This document shows positions 6,735 through 14,290 of a stretch of DNA of 25,220 bases, piece after piece (the first letter of the stretch is position 1; the number at the start of each line of letters is the position of its first letter). The DNA is taken from positions 1 through 25,220 of the forward strand of contig JAFAAJ010000295.1 of the NCBI GenBank assembly GCA_023426625.1. The letters run 5' to 3'. The notes below the pieces were generated by a model. It had not been told where the DNA came from, did not search any database, and was given only the letters and a program-made list of their open reading frames with translations. The stretch is from Bacteroidota bacterium. GTDB lineage: Bacteria; Bacteroidota; Bacteroidia; Flavobacteriales; Weeksellaceae. A program made the translations under genes and the position numbers.

Positions 6735-7922
6735 ATGAGATATATCCATTCCGGGAACATCCCGCAAAAAAGACATACGATTTTTAAATCTCCTGAAGAC
6801 AACTTCTATTACGAACAACTGTTTGGTACAGAAGGTTTTCACGGCATTTCTTCTTTACTGTATCATATCCATCGTCCGACTCAGATCAAATCCATAGGTG
6901 AACCGAAAGACGTTACTCCGAAGATTGCCATAGAGAAAAATGTGACTCCAAGAATGTTCAAAGGGATGAATGTAACTCCCGAAGACGATTTTCTGGATAG
7001 CCGAAAGATACTTTTACTGAACAATGACCTTAAAATGGGATTGGCAAAACCAAGAAAATCCATGGATTATTTCTACAAAAATGCCGAATGCGATGAATTA
7101 TTGTATGTGCATGAAGGAACCGGGGTTTTAAAAACTTTCGTAGGAGACCTTGAATTTTTTGTTGGAGATTACCTGATTATTCCAAGAGGTACTATTTACC
7201 AAATTGAATTAAGATCTGAAGACACTGTACTCTTCATTCTGGAAAGTCATTCACCGATCTATACCCCGAAAAGATACCGAAATGAGTTCGGACAGCTTCT
7301 GGAACACTCACCTTTCTGCGAGAGAGACATCATTACACCTACTTTCGTAGAGCCAAAAGACGAAAAAGGTGAATTTTTAATTAAAGTAAAAAAAGAAAAT
7401 CACATTACCGATTTCATCTATGCAACTCATCCTTTTGATGTTGTAGGTTGGGACGGTTATTTTTACCCTTATAAATTCAATATCAAAAACTTTGAGCCGA
7501 TTACCGGTAGAATTCATCAACCGCCACCAGTTCACCAGAACTTTGAAGGACACAACTTTGTAGTTTGCTCGTTCTGTGCAAGAATGTATGATTACCATCC
7601 AATGGCAATCCCTGCACCTTACAATCACTCAAATATTGATTCTGATGAGGTATTATTCTATACGGAAGGTGACTTTATGAGCCGTAACCACATCGATCTG
7701 ATGGATTTCACTCTTCACCCCGGAGGAATTGTTCACGGTCCACATCCCGGAGCTATGGAAAGAAGTATCGGTAAGAAATTCACGGAAGAATACGCTGTAA
7801 TGGTTGATCCTTTCCGTCCTTTGAAAATCACGGAAGAAGCATTGAAAGTTGAAGATCCTTCCTACAAAACTTCATGGCTGGAAGAAAATGACAAAACCAT
7901 GGAGGACCGCTCTCAGGAATAA
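6735..7922 (+). CDS. hmgA: Homogentisate 1,2-dioxygenase
   Basis: The 395-residue protein opens the homogentisate ring to maleylacetoacetate in tyrosine and phenylalanine breakdown, using non-heme iron. The iron site is intact: by alignment with human HGD (His335, Glu341, His371, and the catalytic base His365) the equivalents are His298 and Glu305 in HSNIDSDEVLFY, and His328 and His334 in LHPGGIVHGP. The N-terminal cupin half contains CDELLYVHEGTG and FVGDYLIIPRGTIYQIE. Length is shorter than the roughly 430-residue proteobacterial and animal enzymes, as in other Bacteroidota. Residues 59-82 carry three [D/N]VTP units exactly ten residues apart. It starts a plus-strand cluster with a CoA-transferase 38 bases downstream and is divergent from the receptor gene. 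Confidence 0.96.
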   Translation: MRYIHSGNIPQKRHTIFKSPEDNFYYEQLFGTEGFHGISSLLYHIHRPTQIKSIGEPKDVTPKIAIEKNVTPRMFKGMNVTPEDDFLDSRKILLLNNDLKMGLAKPRKSMDYFYKNAECDELLYVHEGTGVLKTFVGDLEFFVGDYLIIPRGTIYQIELRSEDTVLFILESHSPIYTPKRYRNEFGQLLEHSPFCERDIITPTFVEPKDEKGEFLIKVKKENHITDFIYATHPFDVVGWDGYFYPYKFNIKNFEPITGRIHQPPPVHQNFEGHNFVVCSFCARMYDYHPMAIPAPYNHSNIDSDEVLFYTEGDFMSRNHIDLMDFTLHPGGIVHGPHPGAMERSIGKKFTEEYAVMVDPFRPLKITEEALKVEDPSYKTSWLEENDKTMEDRSQE

Positions 7923-7960
7923 GCATCCGTCACTGATTTTAAAATATAAAAACATCTGAA

Positions 7961-9235
7961 ATGTACGATTATATAAGTGCAGAAGAAGCTATATATACAA
8001 TAAAAAGCGGGAATCGCGTGTTCTTCCACGGAAGTGCATGCACCCCAAACTTCCTGATCGATGAACTTGCAAGACAAGCCCACAGGTTAGATAAAATAGA
8101 AATGGTATCCATTACCCAACAGGGAAATGTAGAGATCGCCAAACCGGAATATAAGGACAAGTTCTTTGTCAACTCCTTATTTGTCTCTACTCCGGTTCGT
8201 GATGCCGTTAATTCTGACAGAGGAGATTTTGTTCCGGTATTCCTGAGTGAGATCCCAATCTTATTCAAAAAGAATATCCTTCCTCTTGATGTAGCACTTA
8301 TTACCGTTTCACCACCGGACAAACATGGTTTCTGTACATTGGGAACTTCTGTAGATATCGCAAGATCTGCGGTGGACACAGCAAAAACAATTGTTGCCGT
8401 AGTGAATCCGAGAATGCCAAGAACCCATGGAGACGGAATGATCCATGTCAGCAAAATTCATAAGCTGGTTTGGCACGAAGAAGAGCTACCAACTGTAGAT
8501 TATGGTTCAAAAGTAGGTCCTGAAGAAATGCTTGTCGGGAAAAATGTGGCTGAACTTATTGAAGACCGATCTACGCTTCAAATGGGTATAGGAACAATTC
8601 CCGATGCCGTATTGAAGTGCCTGAACAACCATAAAGATCTTGGAGTTCATACCGAAATGCTGAGTGACGGAGTGATCCATCTGATCCAGAATGATGTCAT
8701 CAACAATAAATATAAAGGTTACAACGACAACAAAACCATCACAAGTTTCTGTTTCGGGACAAGAAAACTATATGATTATGTAGATGATAATACCGTTTTT
8801 GCGTTTAAGGATGTAAGTGATGTGAACTTCCCGATCAACATCATGAGGAATAAGAAAATGGTGGCGATCAATTCAGCCATTGAAATCGACCTTACAGGAC
8901 AGGTATGCGCAGATTCCATTGGGACAATGCAGTATAGTGGTATCGGTGGTCAGATGGACTTCATGAGAGGAGCCGCACTAAGTGAAAACGGAAAACCGAT
9001 CATTGCCATAACCTCAAGAACTAAAAAAGGAATTTCCAGAATTGTTCCGTTCCTGAAACAGGGAGCCGGTGTTGTTACCACAAGAGGCCACATTCATTAT
9101 GTAGTTACGGAATATGGTACTGCATATCTATATGGGAAGAACCTGAGACAACGTGCTCAGGAACTGATCAGCATTGCTCACCCGGATGATAGAGAAATGT
9201 TGGAAAAAGCTGCATTTGAAAGGTTTAAACATTAG
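7961..9235 (+). CDS. Acetyl-CoA hydrolase / CoA-transferase family protein (Cat1/4-hydroxybutyrate CoA-transferase type)
   Basis: The 424-residue protein has both halves of the family: the N-terminal part with SPPDKHGFCTLGTSVD (about 117-132) and the C-terminal part with TLQMGIGTIPDAV (205-217) and HTEMLSDGVI, whose Glu232 matches the glutamate that forms the glutamyl-CoA intermediate. GIGGQMDFMRGA and GRGVVTTR-like wording near the end completes the family signature. These enzymes move CoA between acetyl-CoA (or succinyl-CoA) and short acids, or hydrolyse acyl-CoA. It directly follows homogentisate dioxygenase and is probably co-transcribed; activation of acetoacetate, the end product of the pathway, or acetate handling is a plausible role but is inferred from position. 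The substrate cannot be read from sequence. Confidence 0.9.
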   Translation: MYDYISAEEAIYTIKSGNRVFFHGSACTPNFLIDELARQAHRLDKIEMVSITQQGNVEIAKPEYKDKFFVNSLFVSTPVRDAVNSDRGDFVPVFLSEIPILFKKNILPLDVALITVSPPDKHGFCTLGTSVDIARSAVDTAKTIVAVVNPRMPRTHGDGMIHVSKIHKLVWHEEELPTVDYGSKVGPEEMLVGKNVAELIEDRSTLQMGIGTIPDAVLKCLNNHKDLGVHTEMLSDGVIHLIQNDVINNKYKGYNDNKTITSFCFGTRKLYDYVDDNTVFAFKDVSDVNFPINIMRNKKMVAINSAIEIDLTGQVCADSIGTMQYSGIGGQMDFMRGAALSENGKPIIAITSRTKKGISRIVPFLKQGAGVVTTRGHIHYVVTEYGTAYLYGKNLRQRAQELISIAHPDDREMLEKAAFERFKH

Positions 9236-9245
9236 AAATTTTACA

Positions 9246-9253
9246 TAAATTTG
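9246..9253 (+). promoter_or_regulatory. -7 promoter element upstream of the unrecognised gene at 9370
   Basis: TAAATTTG is a full TAnnTTTG match, 10 bases after the CoA-transferase stop. It would create a leader of about 110 bases before the proposed start. The leader has one weak dyad (9261-9290, GAAAAATCATT / AATGAATTTTC, one mismatch) and no convincing small ORF. Confidence 0.45.
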
Positions 9254-9369
9254 CCAGCCTGAAAAATCATTTACAAAATGAATTTTCATCAAGATTAAAG
9301 AAAGAAAACGCGAAAAAAATTAAGAATTTCGGCAGCATTTTTGATCAAATCATTTAAAAACTAGCAAAT

Positions 9370-10155
9370 TTGAAAACAATTTACAATTCGATAAGGGAAG
9401 AAATTATGCGGCATCCTAAAGTGGAGAATTCCGTTTTAGGAAATGTCGGCGAATGGAAAAGAAGCCATTATATTATTCTTTCCGAAATCATTAAAGAAGA
9501 ATTATCAGAAGCTGAAGAGCTAAAAGGAGGAAAAAAGTTCGAAATCGGAAATACCATTTCACATGTTACCCTGCAACGTTTTTTTGAGAACGATTATCAG
9601 GATAAAACACACAGTGATCTGAGGTTTCTGAAAACCCTCGATAAGATCTGTATTTTTTTGGGACATAGAGATCTTAATGCCTACATACTTTTTATAAAAG
9701 ACAAGGCGGAAAGCAAACAGGCTTCTGCTGATGATAAATCTTTTTTCACCCAAATGATTTATGATTATTGTGCTACTGTTTTCGAATTTTACAAAGGTTT
9801 TCCGGAACATAGAACGGAGCTTTTCAAGGATTTGGTTTTTGATGATTCTCCTTTTTTAGAAAGAGCTTCGCAATTCAGTAAAGAATTATGTGAAAGGGAT
9901 TTTCAACTGGTGACTAAGAACAACCGTTCCAATTATGAGGTTTTTGACATCAATATAGTGACAGACGAACCCGAAAAAAAAATCCTGGAATCTCAGGAAT
10001 TCTGGAATCTTTTATTCAAAGCGGGAGACACAGGCGAAGAACATTTTGTAAATCAGCTCAATACACAGATTTATTTTATCCGAAAGATAAATGAGGTATG
10101 GAAAATCTGGGATAATTATAATCCCGACGCAGGAAGATTAAATCATAAAAAATAA
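9370..10155 (+). CDS. Conserved protein of unknown function with N-terminal helical and C-terminal NTF2-like-looking part
   Basis: I do not recognise this 261-residue cytoplasmic protein; it has no signal peptide or membrane segment. The first 120 residues are helical and charged, with the passage NTISHVTLQRFFE and FLKTLDKICIFLGHRDLNAYILFI; similar wording occurs at the N terminus of other Bacteroidota proteins of unknown role and hints at a small DNA- or protein-binding helical domain. The last 130 residues (FYKGFPEHR ... EFWNLLFK ... NTQIYFIRKINEVWKIWDNYNP) resemble a small alpha+beta NTF2-like fold. The start is TTG at 9370 (MKTIYNS); the next ATG is at 9406 (MRHPKV). It lies inside the tyrosine cluster and is followed by a terminator, so it may be its regulator or accessory protein, but this is only positional. 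Confidence 0.75.
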   Translation: MKTIYNSIREEIMRHPKVENSVLGNVGEWKRSHYIILSEIIKEELSEAEELKGGKKFEIGNTISHVTLQRFFENDYQDKTHSDLRFLKTLDKICIFLGHRDLNAYILFIKDKAESKQASADDKSFFTQMIYDYCATVFEFYKGFPEHRTELFKDLVFDDSPFLERASQFSKELCERDFQLVTKNNRSNYEVFDINIVTDEPEKKILESQEFWNLLFKAGDTGEEHFVNQLNTQIYFIRKINEVWKIWDNYNPDAGRLNHKK

Positions 10156-10162
10156 AATATAA

Positions 10163-10187
10163 AAGCCGTAGCTTAGTGCTACGGCTT
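10163..10187 (+). terminator. Intrinsic terminator after the gene at 9370
   Basis: Perfect 10-base arms AAGCCGTAGC / GCTACGGCTT around a 5-base loop TTAGT, followed by CTTGTTT, 7 bases after the stop codon. It separates the hmgA part of the cluster from hppD. Confidence 0.8.
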
Positions 10188-10242
10188 CTTGTTTCGAAAT
10201 ATTTTTTTTCCATATATCTTGGTATTACAAATGTAGACAACC

Positions 10243-10306
10243 TTATTCTCACAGAATAAACTTAAGCATACTTAAATAAACTTTTCTTTAAATTTATGTT
10301 AAGCAT
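10243..10306. promoter_or_regulatory. Cluster of short dyads upstream of hppD
   Basis: Two perfect small dyads, TTATTCT-CAC-AGAATAA (10243-10259) and TTAAG-CATA-CTTAA (10262-10275), and a second copy of TTAAGCAT at 10299-10306. They sit 50-110 bases before the probable hppD promoter and could be sites for a regulator responding to tyrosine or its products. Low sequence complexity makes this tentative. Confidence 0.3.
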
Positions 10307-10353
10307 TTCCAGGTGTTTACGCATTAATGTTTTAAATATTCCTAAGATTTTCG

Positions 10354-10361
10354 TAATTTGC
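10354..10361 (+). promoter_or_regulatory. Possible -7 element for hppD
   Basis: TAATTTGC is like TAnnTTTG with one spacer base missing. It lies 32 bases before the hppD ATG. It is the best candidate in the 238-base gap between the terminator-ended upstream gene and hppD. Confidence 0.35.
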
Positions 10362-10393
10362 ATACCCAATAAAATAAAAGTAAAAAAGAAAAT

Positions 10394-11524
10394 ATGTCAA
10401 CACTTACATTTGCCGAAAAAATTGCTCAAGCAGAGAATTTTTTACCAATCAATGGTACAGATTACATTGAGTTTTATGTAGGAAATGCTAAACAGGCTGC
10501 TCATTTTTATAAAACCGCTTTCGGTTTTCAGTCTGTAGCGTACGCTGGTCCTGAAACAGGAGTAAGAGACCGCGCATCTTATGTTCTTCAACAGGGAAAA
10601 ATAAGATTGATCTTAACTACCGGTCTTAAATCTGACTCACCAATCAATGAACATGTAAAAAAACATGGAGACGGAGTAAAAGTTTTGGCACTTTGGGTGG
10701 ATGATGCTTATAAAGCTTTTGAAGAAACTACAAAAAGAGGAGGAAAACCATATTTAGAGCCTGTAACCCTTACAGATGAACATGGTGAAGTAAGAATGTC
10801 CGGAATTTATACATACGGAGAAACCGTTCATATGTTCGTTGAAAGAAAGAATTATACAGGTCCTTTCATGCCTGGATACGAAAAATGGGAAAGTGATTAT
10901 AATCCGGAAGACGCAGGATTATTATACGTAGACCACTGTGTAGGAAATGTAGACTGGAACCGTATGTTACCTGTAGTAAAATGGTATGAAGATGTAATGG
11001 GATTTGTAAACATCCTTTCTTTTGATGACAAACAGATCAATACAGAATATTCTGCTTTGATGTCAAAAGTAATGTCTAACGGAAACGGGTATGCGAAATT
11101 TCCGATCAACGAACCTGCAGAAGGCAAGAAAAAATCTCAGGTAGAAGAATATCTTGATTTCTATGAAGGTGAAGGTGTTCAGCACATTGCTGTAGCGACA
11201 AAAGATATCATTCACACAGTTACAGAGCTTAAAAAACGTGGAGTAGAATTCTTATCTGCACCACCTGAAGCTTATTACGAAATGGTTCCTGAAAGAGTAG
11301 GTCATATCGATGAAGATCTTAAAAAATTACAGGAATTAGGAATCCTGATCGACCATGATGAAGAAGGATACCTTTTACAGATCTTCACCAAGCCTGTAGA
11401 AGACCGTCCTACTCTATTCTTCGAGATCATTGAAAGACATGGTGCCCAAAGTTTCGGTGCCGGAAATTTCAAAGCATTGTTCGAAGCATTGGAAAGAGAA
11501 CAGGAAAGAAGAGGTAATCTTTAA
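10394..11524 (+). CDS. hppD: 4-Hydroxyphenylpyruvate dioxygenase
   Basis: The 376-residue protein converts 4-hydroxyphenylpyruvate to homogentisate with release of CO2, the step before homogentisate dioxygenase. It has two vicinal-oxygen-chelate domains: the N-terminal domain from GTDYIEFYVGNAKQAAHFYK and the catalytic C-terminal domain from LLYVDHCVGNVD. The 2-His-1-Glu iron site is complete: His181 (DHCVGN), His264 (VQHIAVATKDI) and Glu344 (TLFFEIIERHG). The C-terminal gate helix signature GAGNFKALFEALEREQ is present. Length is typical. A terminator lies upstream and another directly after the stop, so this gene is probably a single-gene transcript inside the cluster. Confidence 0.97.
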   Translation: MSTLTFAEKIAQAENFLPINGTDYIEFYVGNAKQAAHFYKTAFGFQSVAYAGPETGVRDRASYVLQQGKIRLILTTGLKSDSPINEHVKKHGDGVKVLALWVDDAYKAFEETTKRGGKPYLEPVTLTDEHGEVRMSGIYTYGETVHMFVERKNYTGPFMPGYEKWESDYNPEDAGLLYVDHCVGNVDWNRMLPVVKWYEDVMGFVNILSFDDKQINTEYSALMSKVMSNGNGYAKFPINEPAEGKKKSQVEEYLDFYEGEGVQHIAVATKDIIHTVTELKKRGVEFLSAPPEAYYEMVPERVGHIDEDLKKLQELGILIDHDEEGYLLQIFTKPVEDRPTLFFEIIERHGAQSFGAGNFKALFEALEREQERRGNL

Positions 11525-11542
11525 TTACAAAATATCAATTTT

Positions 11543-11581
11543 AAGTTTTGTCAGGATGCAAAGTCTTGACAAAACTTTTTT
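11543..11581 (+). terminator. Intrinsic terminator after hppD
   Basis: Perfect 11-base arms AAGTTTTGTCA (11543-11553) and TGACAAAACTT (11567-11577) with a 13-base loop, then a run of T ending at 11581. It ends only 15 bases before the next ATG at 11596. Confidence 0.75.
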
Positions 11582-11595
11582 ATAAACACATTAAT

Positions 11596-12051
11596 ATGAG
11601 AAAAATTTGCATGGTTATTATGTTCCTTGGAACATTAAGCTTACAGGCACAATACGGAACTATTAACGAAATCCTTACCCGCCTTGAAGAACGAAAAGGG
11701 ATCAACCAGCATCTGGAAAATGTAAACATAGACAATAAAAAGTTTGTTTTCATTAAAGATGCAGAAGATCACACGGAAAGAGATTTCATTATCATTAAAG
11801 GAAACAACGTTACTTATGTTGAAGTTTTTGATGATAAAACCACGGGTGAAAGCAGCTCCAATGTATTCACGGGAGATATCATCAGAAAGAAAAACATCCT
11901 TTCTCTGAGAGCAGATAAGCTTGAAAATAAAAAAGTTCCGATTCCTGTCACCAAAACTTTACTGCTGACCAGACAGCAGGACATCCTTTACCTCATCGAT
12001 GTCAACACCAAAGACAGATGGATAGATGAAGAATCCTATTTAAAAAAATAA
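11596..12051 (+). CDS. Small secreted protein of unknown function
   Basis: I do not recognise this 151-residue protein. The ATG at 11596 gives a clear signal peptide (MRKICMVIMFLGTLSLQAQ) with a cleavage site near residue 19, so it is exported to the periplasm. A longer reading from a TTG at 11548 starts inside the hppD terminator and spoils the signal peptide, so it is rejected. The mature part is small, charged and beta-rich (KFVFIKDAEDHTERDFIIIKG, VTYVEVFDDKTTGESSSNVF) with no cysteine after the signal and no known motif. It sits between hppD and fahA on the same strand; no functional link to tyrosine breakdown can be shown. Confidence 0.75.
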   Translation: MRKICMVIMFLGTLSLQAQYGTINEILTRLEERKGINQHLENVNIDNKKFVFIKDAEDHTERDFIIIKGNNVTYVEVFDDKTTGESSSNVFTGDIIRKKNILSLRADKLENKKVPIPVTKTLLLTRQQDILYLIDVNTKDRWIDEESYLKK

Positions 12052-12106
12052 TAAACTATTTTGATTCCTTACCAAAAATAACGATCAAATTTAAGCTAAT
12101 GATAAC

Positions 12107-12122
12107 GGATTGATAAGAATCC
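12107..12122. promoter_or_regulatory. Short dyad upstream of fahA
   Basis: GGATT-GATAAG-AATCC, perfect 5-base arms, ends 17 bases before the fahA ATG. No full TAnnTTTG element was found in the 88-base gap before fahA, so fahA could be read from upstream or from a weak promoter. The dyad is short and may be chance. Confidence 0.25.
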
Positions 12123-12139
12123 AATAAAACTCAAACCTT

Positions 12140-13387
12140 ATGAAATCATTTGTAGAGTATTCATCCAATTCGGATTTTTCCATACATAATATTCCTTTCG
12201 GAGTAGCAGTTTTTAACAAAGAATATATCGGGTGCTGTACAAGAATCGGAGATCAGGTAGTCGATCTTGCTACCTTGTACGATCTTGGATATTTTGAAGA
12301 TATTGACGGTCTTGAAGACAATGTTTTTGAAGCCTACACCCTGAATGAGTTCATTGAACTTGGAAAGCCGGTTACCAACGTCGTTCGTACCAGAATTCAG
12401 GACTTATTACAGGAAGGATCTACTTTATCAAAAGATCAAAAAACCATTGAAGAAGCTTTTTATGACCTGGATAAAGTGAAAATGATGATGCCTGTACATG
12501 TTCCAAACTATACGGATTTTTACAGCAGCATAGAACACGCAACCAACGTAGGAAAAATGTTCCGCGATCCGGCCAATGCTTTGTTACCAAACTGGAAACA
12601 TCTACCGGTAGGTTACCACGGAAGAGCATCCTCTATTGTTGTTTCTGGAACAGAGATCAACCGTCCGAAAGGTCAAATGAAGCCTGCAGATGCTGAAAAA
12701 CCGGTTTTCGGGCCTTGTAAGCAACTGGATTTCGAATTGGAAATGGCTTTCATCATCAACAAAAACACAGAAATGGGGGAAAGCATTTCCACCAAAGATG
12801 CTGAAGATGCTATTTTCGGAATGGTCGTTTTCAATGACTGGTCTGCAAGAGACATCCAGTCGTGGGAATATGTTCCGCTTGGACCATTCTTAGCAAAGAA
12901 CTTTGGTTCATCCATTTCACCTTGGGTAGTTACCTTAGAGGCTTTGGAGCCTTTCAGAACAGCTTCTCCTGTTCAGGATCCTGAAGTTTTAGATTATTTA
13001 AAATTTGAAGGAGATAAAAACTACGATATCAACCTTGAAGTGTATCTGCAACCGGAAAACGGTGAGCAAAACCTGATCTGCGAAAGCAACTACAAACACA
13101 TGTACTGGAATATGACTCAGCAACTGGCGCATCACACAGTGAACGGATGCAACGTAGAAGTAGGTGATATGTATGCAAGTGGTACTATTTCGGGAAGTGA
13201 TCCAAAATCTTTCGGTTCTATGCTTGAATTAACGTGGAGAGGACAAAATCCTATCTCATTAAGCAATGGAGAAGAAAGAAAATTCATCAATGATAATGAT
13301 ACCATCACTATGAAAGCATGGGCAGAGAAAGATGGAGTGAGAGTTGGTTTCGGTGAAGTTTCAGGTAAAATTATTCCTGCACTTTAA
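12140..13387 (+). CDS. fahA: Fumarylacetoacetase
   Basis: The 415-residue enzyme splits fumarylacetoacetate into fumarate and acetoacetate, the last step of tyrosine breakdown. The match to animal FAH is so close that the active-site numbering is the same as in mouse: Asp126 (YTDFYSS), His133 (EHATNVGKMFRD), Glu199 and Glu201 (LDFELEMAF) and Asp233 (NDWSARDIQ), which bind the metal and act as base. Other signature parts are LPVGYHGRASS, VVSGTEINRPKGQM and EYVPLGPFLAKNFG. The N-terminal small domain (about residues 1-115) is present, so it is the full-length FAH type and not the short FAH-fold hydrolase. A flavin-reductase-like gene follows 50 bases downstream. Confidence 0.97.
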   Translation: MKSFVEYSSNSDFSIHNIPFGVAVFNKEYIGCCTRIGDQVVDLATLYDLGYFEDIDGLEDNVFEAYTLNEFIELGKPVTNVVRTRIQDLLQEGSTLSKDQKTIEEAFYDLDKVKMMMPVHVPNYTDFYSSIEHATNVGKMFRDPANALLPNWKHLPVGYHGRASSIVVSGTEINRPKGQMKPADAEKPVFGPCKQLDFELEMAFIINKNTEMGESISTKDAEDAIFGMVVFNDWSARDIQSWEYVPLGPFLAKNFGSSISPWVVTLEALEPFRTASPVQDPEVLDYLKFEGDKNYDINLEVYLQPENGEQNLICESNYKHMYWNMTQQLAHHTVNGCNVEVGDMYASGTISGSDPKSFGSMLELTWRGQNPISLSNGEERKFINDNDTITMKAWAEKDGVRVGFGEVSGKIIPAL

Positions 13388-13437
13388 TAAATTTTAATAA
13401 GTTACTAAAGTCACTTTAAGTGTTTGAATAAAGATAT

Positions 13438-14259
13438 ATGAAAACAGTAATTCCATCTGAAATATCACCTGTACAACTGCAGACCATTATGCAGACAGCA
13501 GTCGCACCACGTCCGATTGCCTTAGCTTCAACGGTTGACAAGAATGGCAATATCAACTTATCCCCATTCAGCTTTTTTAATATGTTCAGTACTGTACCGC
13601 CGATCTTAATTTTTTCTCCTTCGAGAAGAGTTCGCGACAATACCACGAAACATACTTTGGAAAATGTCTTAGAAGTACCGGAAGTAGTGATAGGAACCGT
13701 TAATTTCCCGATTGTACAGCAAATTTCTTTAGCATCTACAGAATACGAAGACGGCGTTAATGAGTTCGTTAAATCCGGCTTGACGATGAAAGATGCAGAT
13801 CTGATACAGCCAAAACTGATCGAGGAATGTCCTGTAAACTTCGAATGCAAGGTATTAGAAGTAAAATCTTTGGGAGATCAGGGTGGTGCAGGAAATTTGG
13901 TTATTTGTGAAGTGAAGAAAATCCATATCAGAGAAGAATGTCTGAATGAAGAAGGCAACCTTGACCAGAAAAAGCTGGATATGGTAGCTCGTTTAGGCGG
14001 AAACTGGTATTCCAGAAACAATGAGAACAATCTTTTTGAAGTCCCTAAACCATTAGTCACTAAAGGAATCGGTTTTGACAGACTTCCTGACGAAATAAAA
14101 CTGAGCAAAATATTCACCGGAAATGATTTAGGAATGCTTGCCAATGTAGAAGTATTACCTGGTGAAAGTTTCCATGCTGATGAAAATATACATCAGAACG
14201 CTCAACAACTGTTACTGGAAAGTAAAGTTGAAGAAGCCTGGAAAATTTTAATTAAATAA
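13438..14259 (+). CDS. Flavin-reductase-like protein (FMN-binding split barrel)
   Basis: The 273-residue protein has the split-barrel flavin reductase domain in its first 170 residues: AVAPRPIALASTVDKNGNIN, SPFSFFNMFSTVPPILIFSPS, KHTLENVLEVPEVVIGTVN, and GTVNFPIVQQISLASTEYE, the order found in DIM6/NtaB-type proteins. The C-terminal 100 residues hold a further conserved piece with RLGGNWYSRNNENNLFEVPKP. Such proteins bind FMN and reduce it with NAD(P)H or act on small aromatic or acyl substrates; the exact reaction is not known for this subgroup. It ends the tyrosine cluster and is followed by a shared terminator. Repeated proximity to hmgA/fahA in Bacteroidota suggests a link to the pathway, but this is inference. 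Confidence 0.85.
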   Translation: MKTVIPSEISPVQLQTIMQTAVAPRPIALASTVDKNGNINLSPFSFFNMFSTVPPILIFSPSRRVRDNTTKHTLENVLEVPEVVIGTVNFPIVQQISLASTEYEDGVNEFVKSGLTMKDADLIQPKLIEECPVNFECKVLEVKSLGDQGGAGNLVICEVKKIHIREECLNEEGNLDQKKLDMVARLGGNWYSRNNENNLFEVPKPLVTKGIGFDRLPDEIKLSKIFTGNDLGMLANVEVLPGESFHADENIHQNAQQLLLESKVEEAWKILIK

Positions 14260-14263
14260 AAAG

Positions 14264-14289
14264 AAAAGGAGTGAAAATTCACTCCTTTT
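14264..14289. terminator. Bidirectional terminator between flavin-reductase-like gene and terC
   Basis: Perfect 12-base arms AAAAGGAGTGAA / TTCACTCCTTTT with a 2-base loop and T/A runs on both sides, between converging stop codons. Confidence 0.85.
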
Positions 14290-14290
14290 T

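Noticed and set aside
9278..9295. Possible leader peptide (ATG, five further codons, stop) before the gene at 9370
   Set aside because: Too short and without regulatory codons such as runs of Tyr or Phe; attenuation is not supported.
10296..10481. Small open frame overlapping the start of hppD
   Set aside because: It overlaps the hppD start in another frame and its product has no signal, helix pattern or family resemblance.
11548..11595. Upstream TTG extension of the small secreted protein
   Set aside because: It begins inside the hppD terminator stem and would place charged residues ahead of a clean signal peptide.
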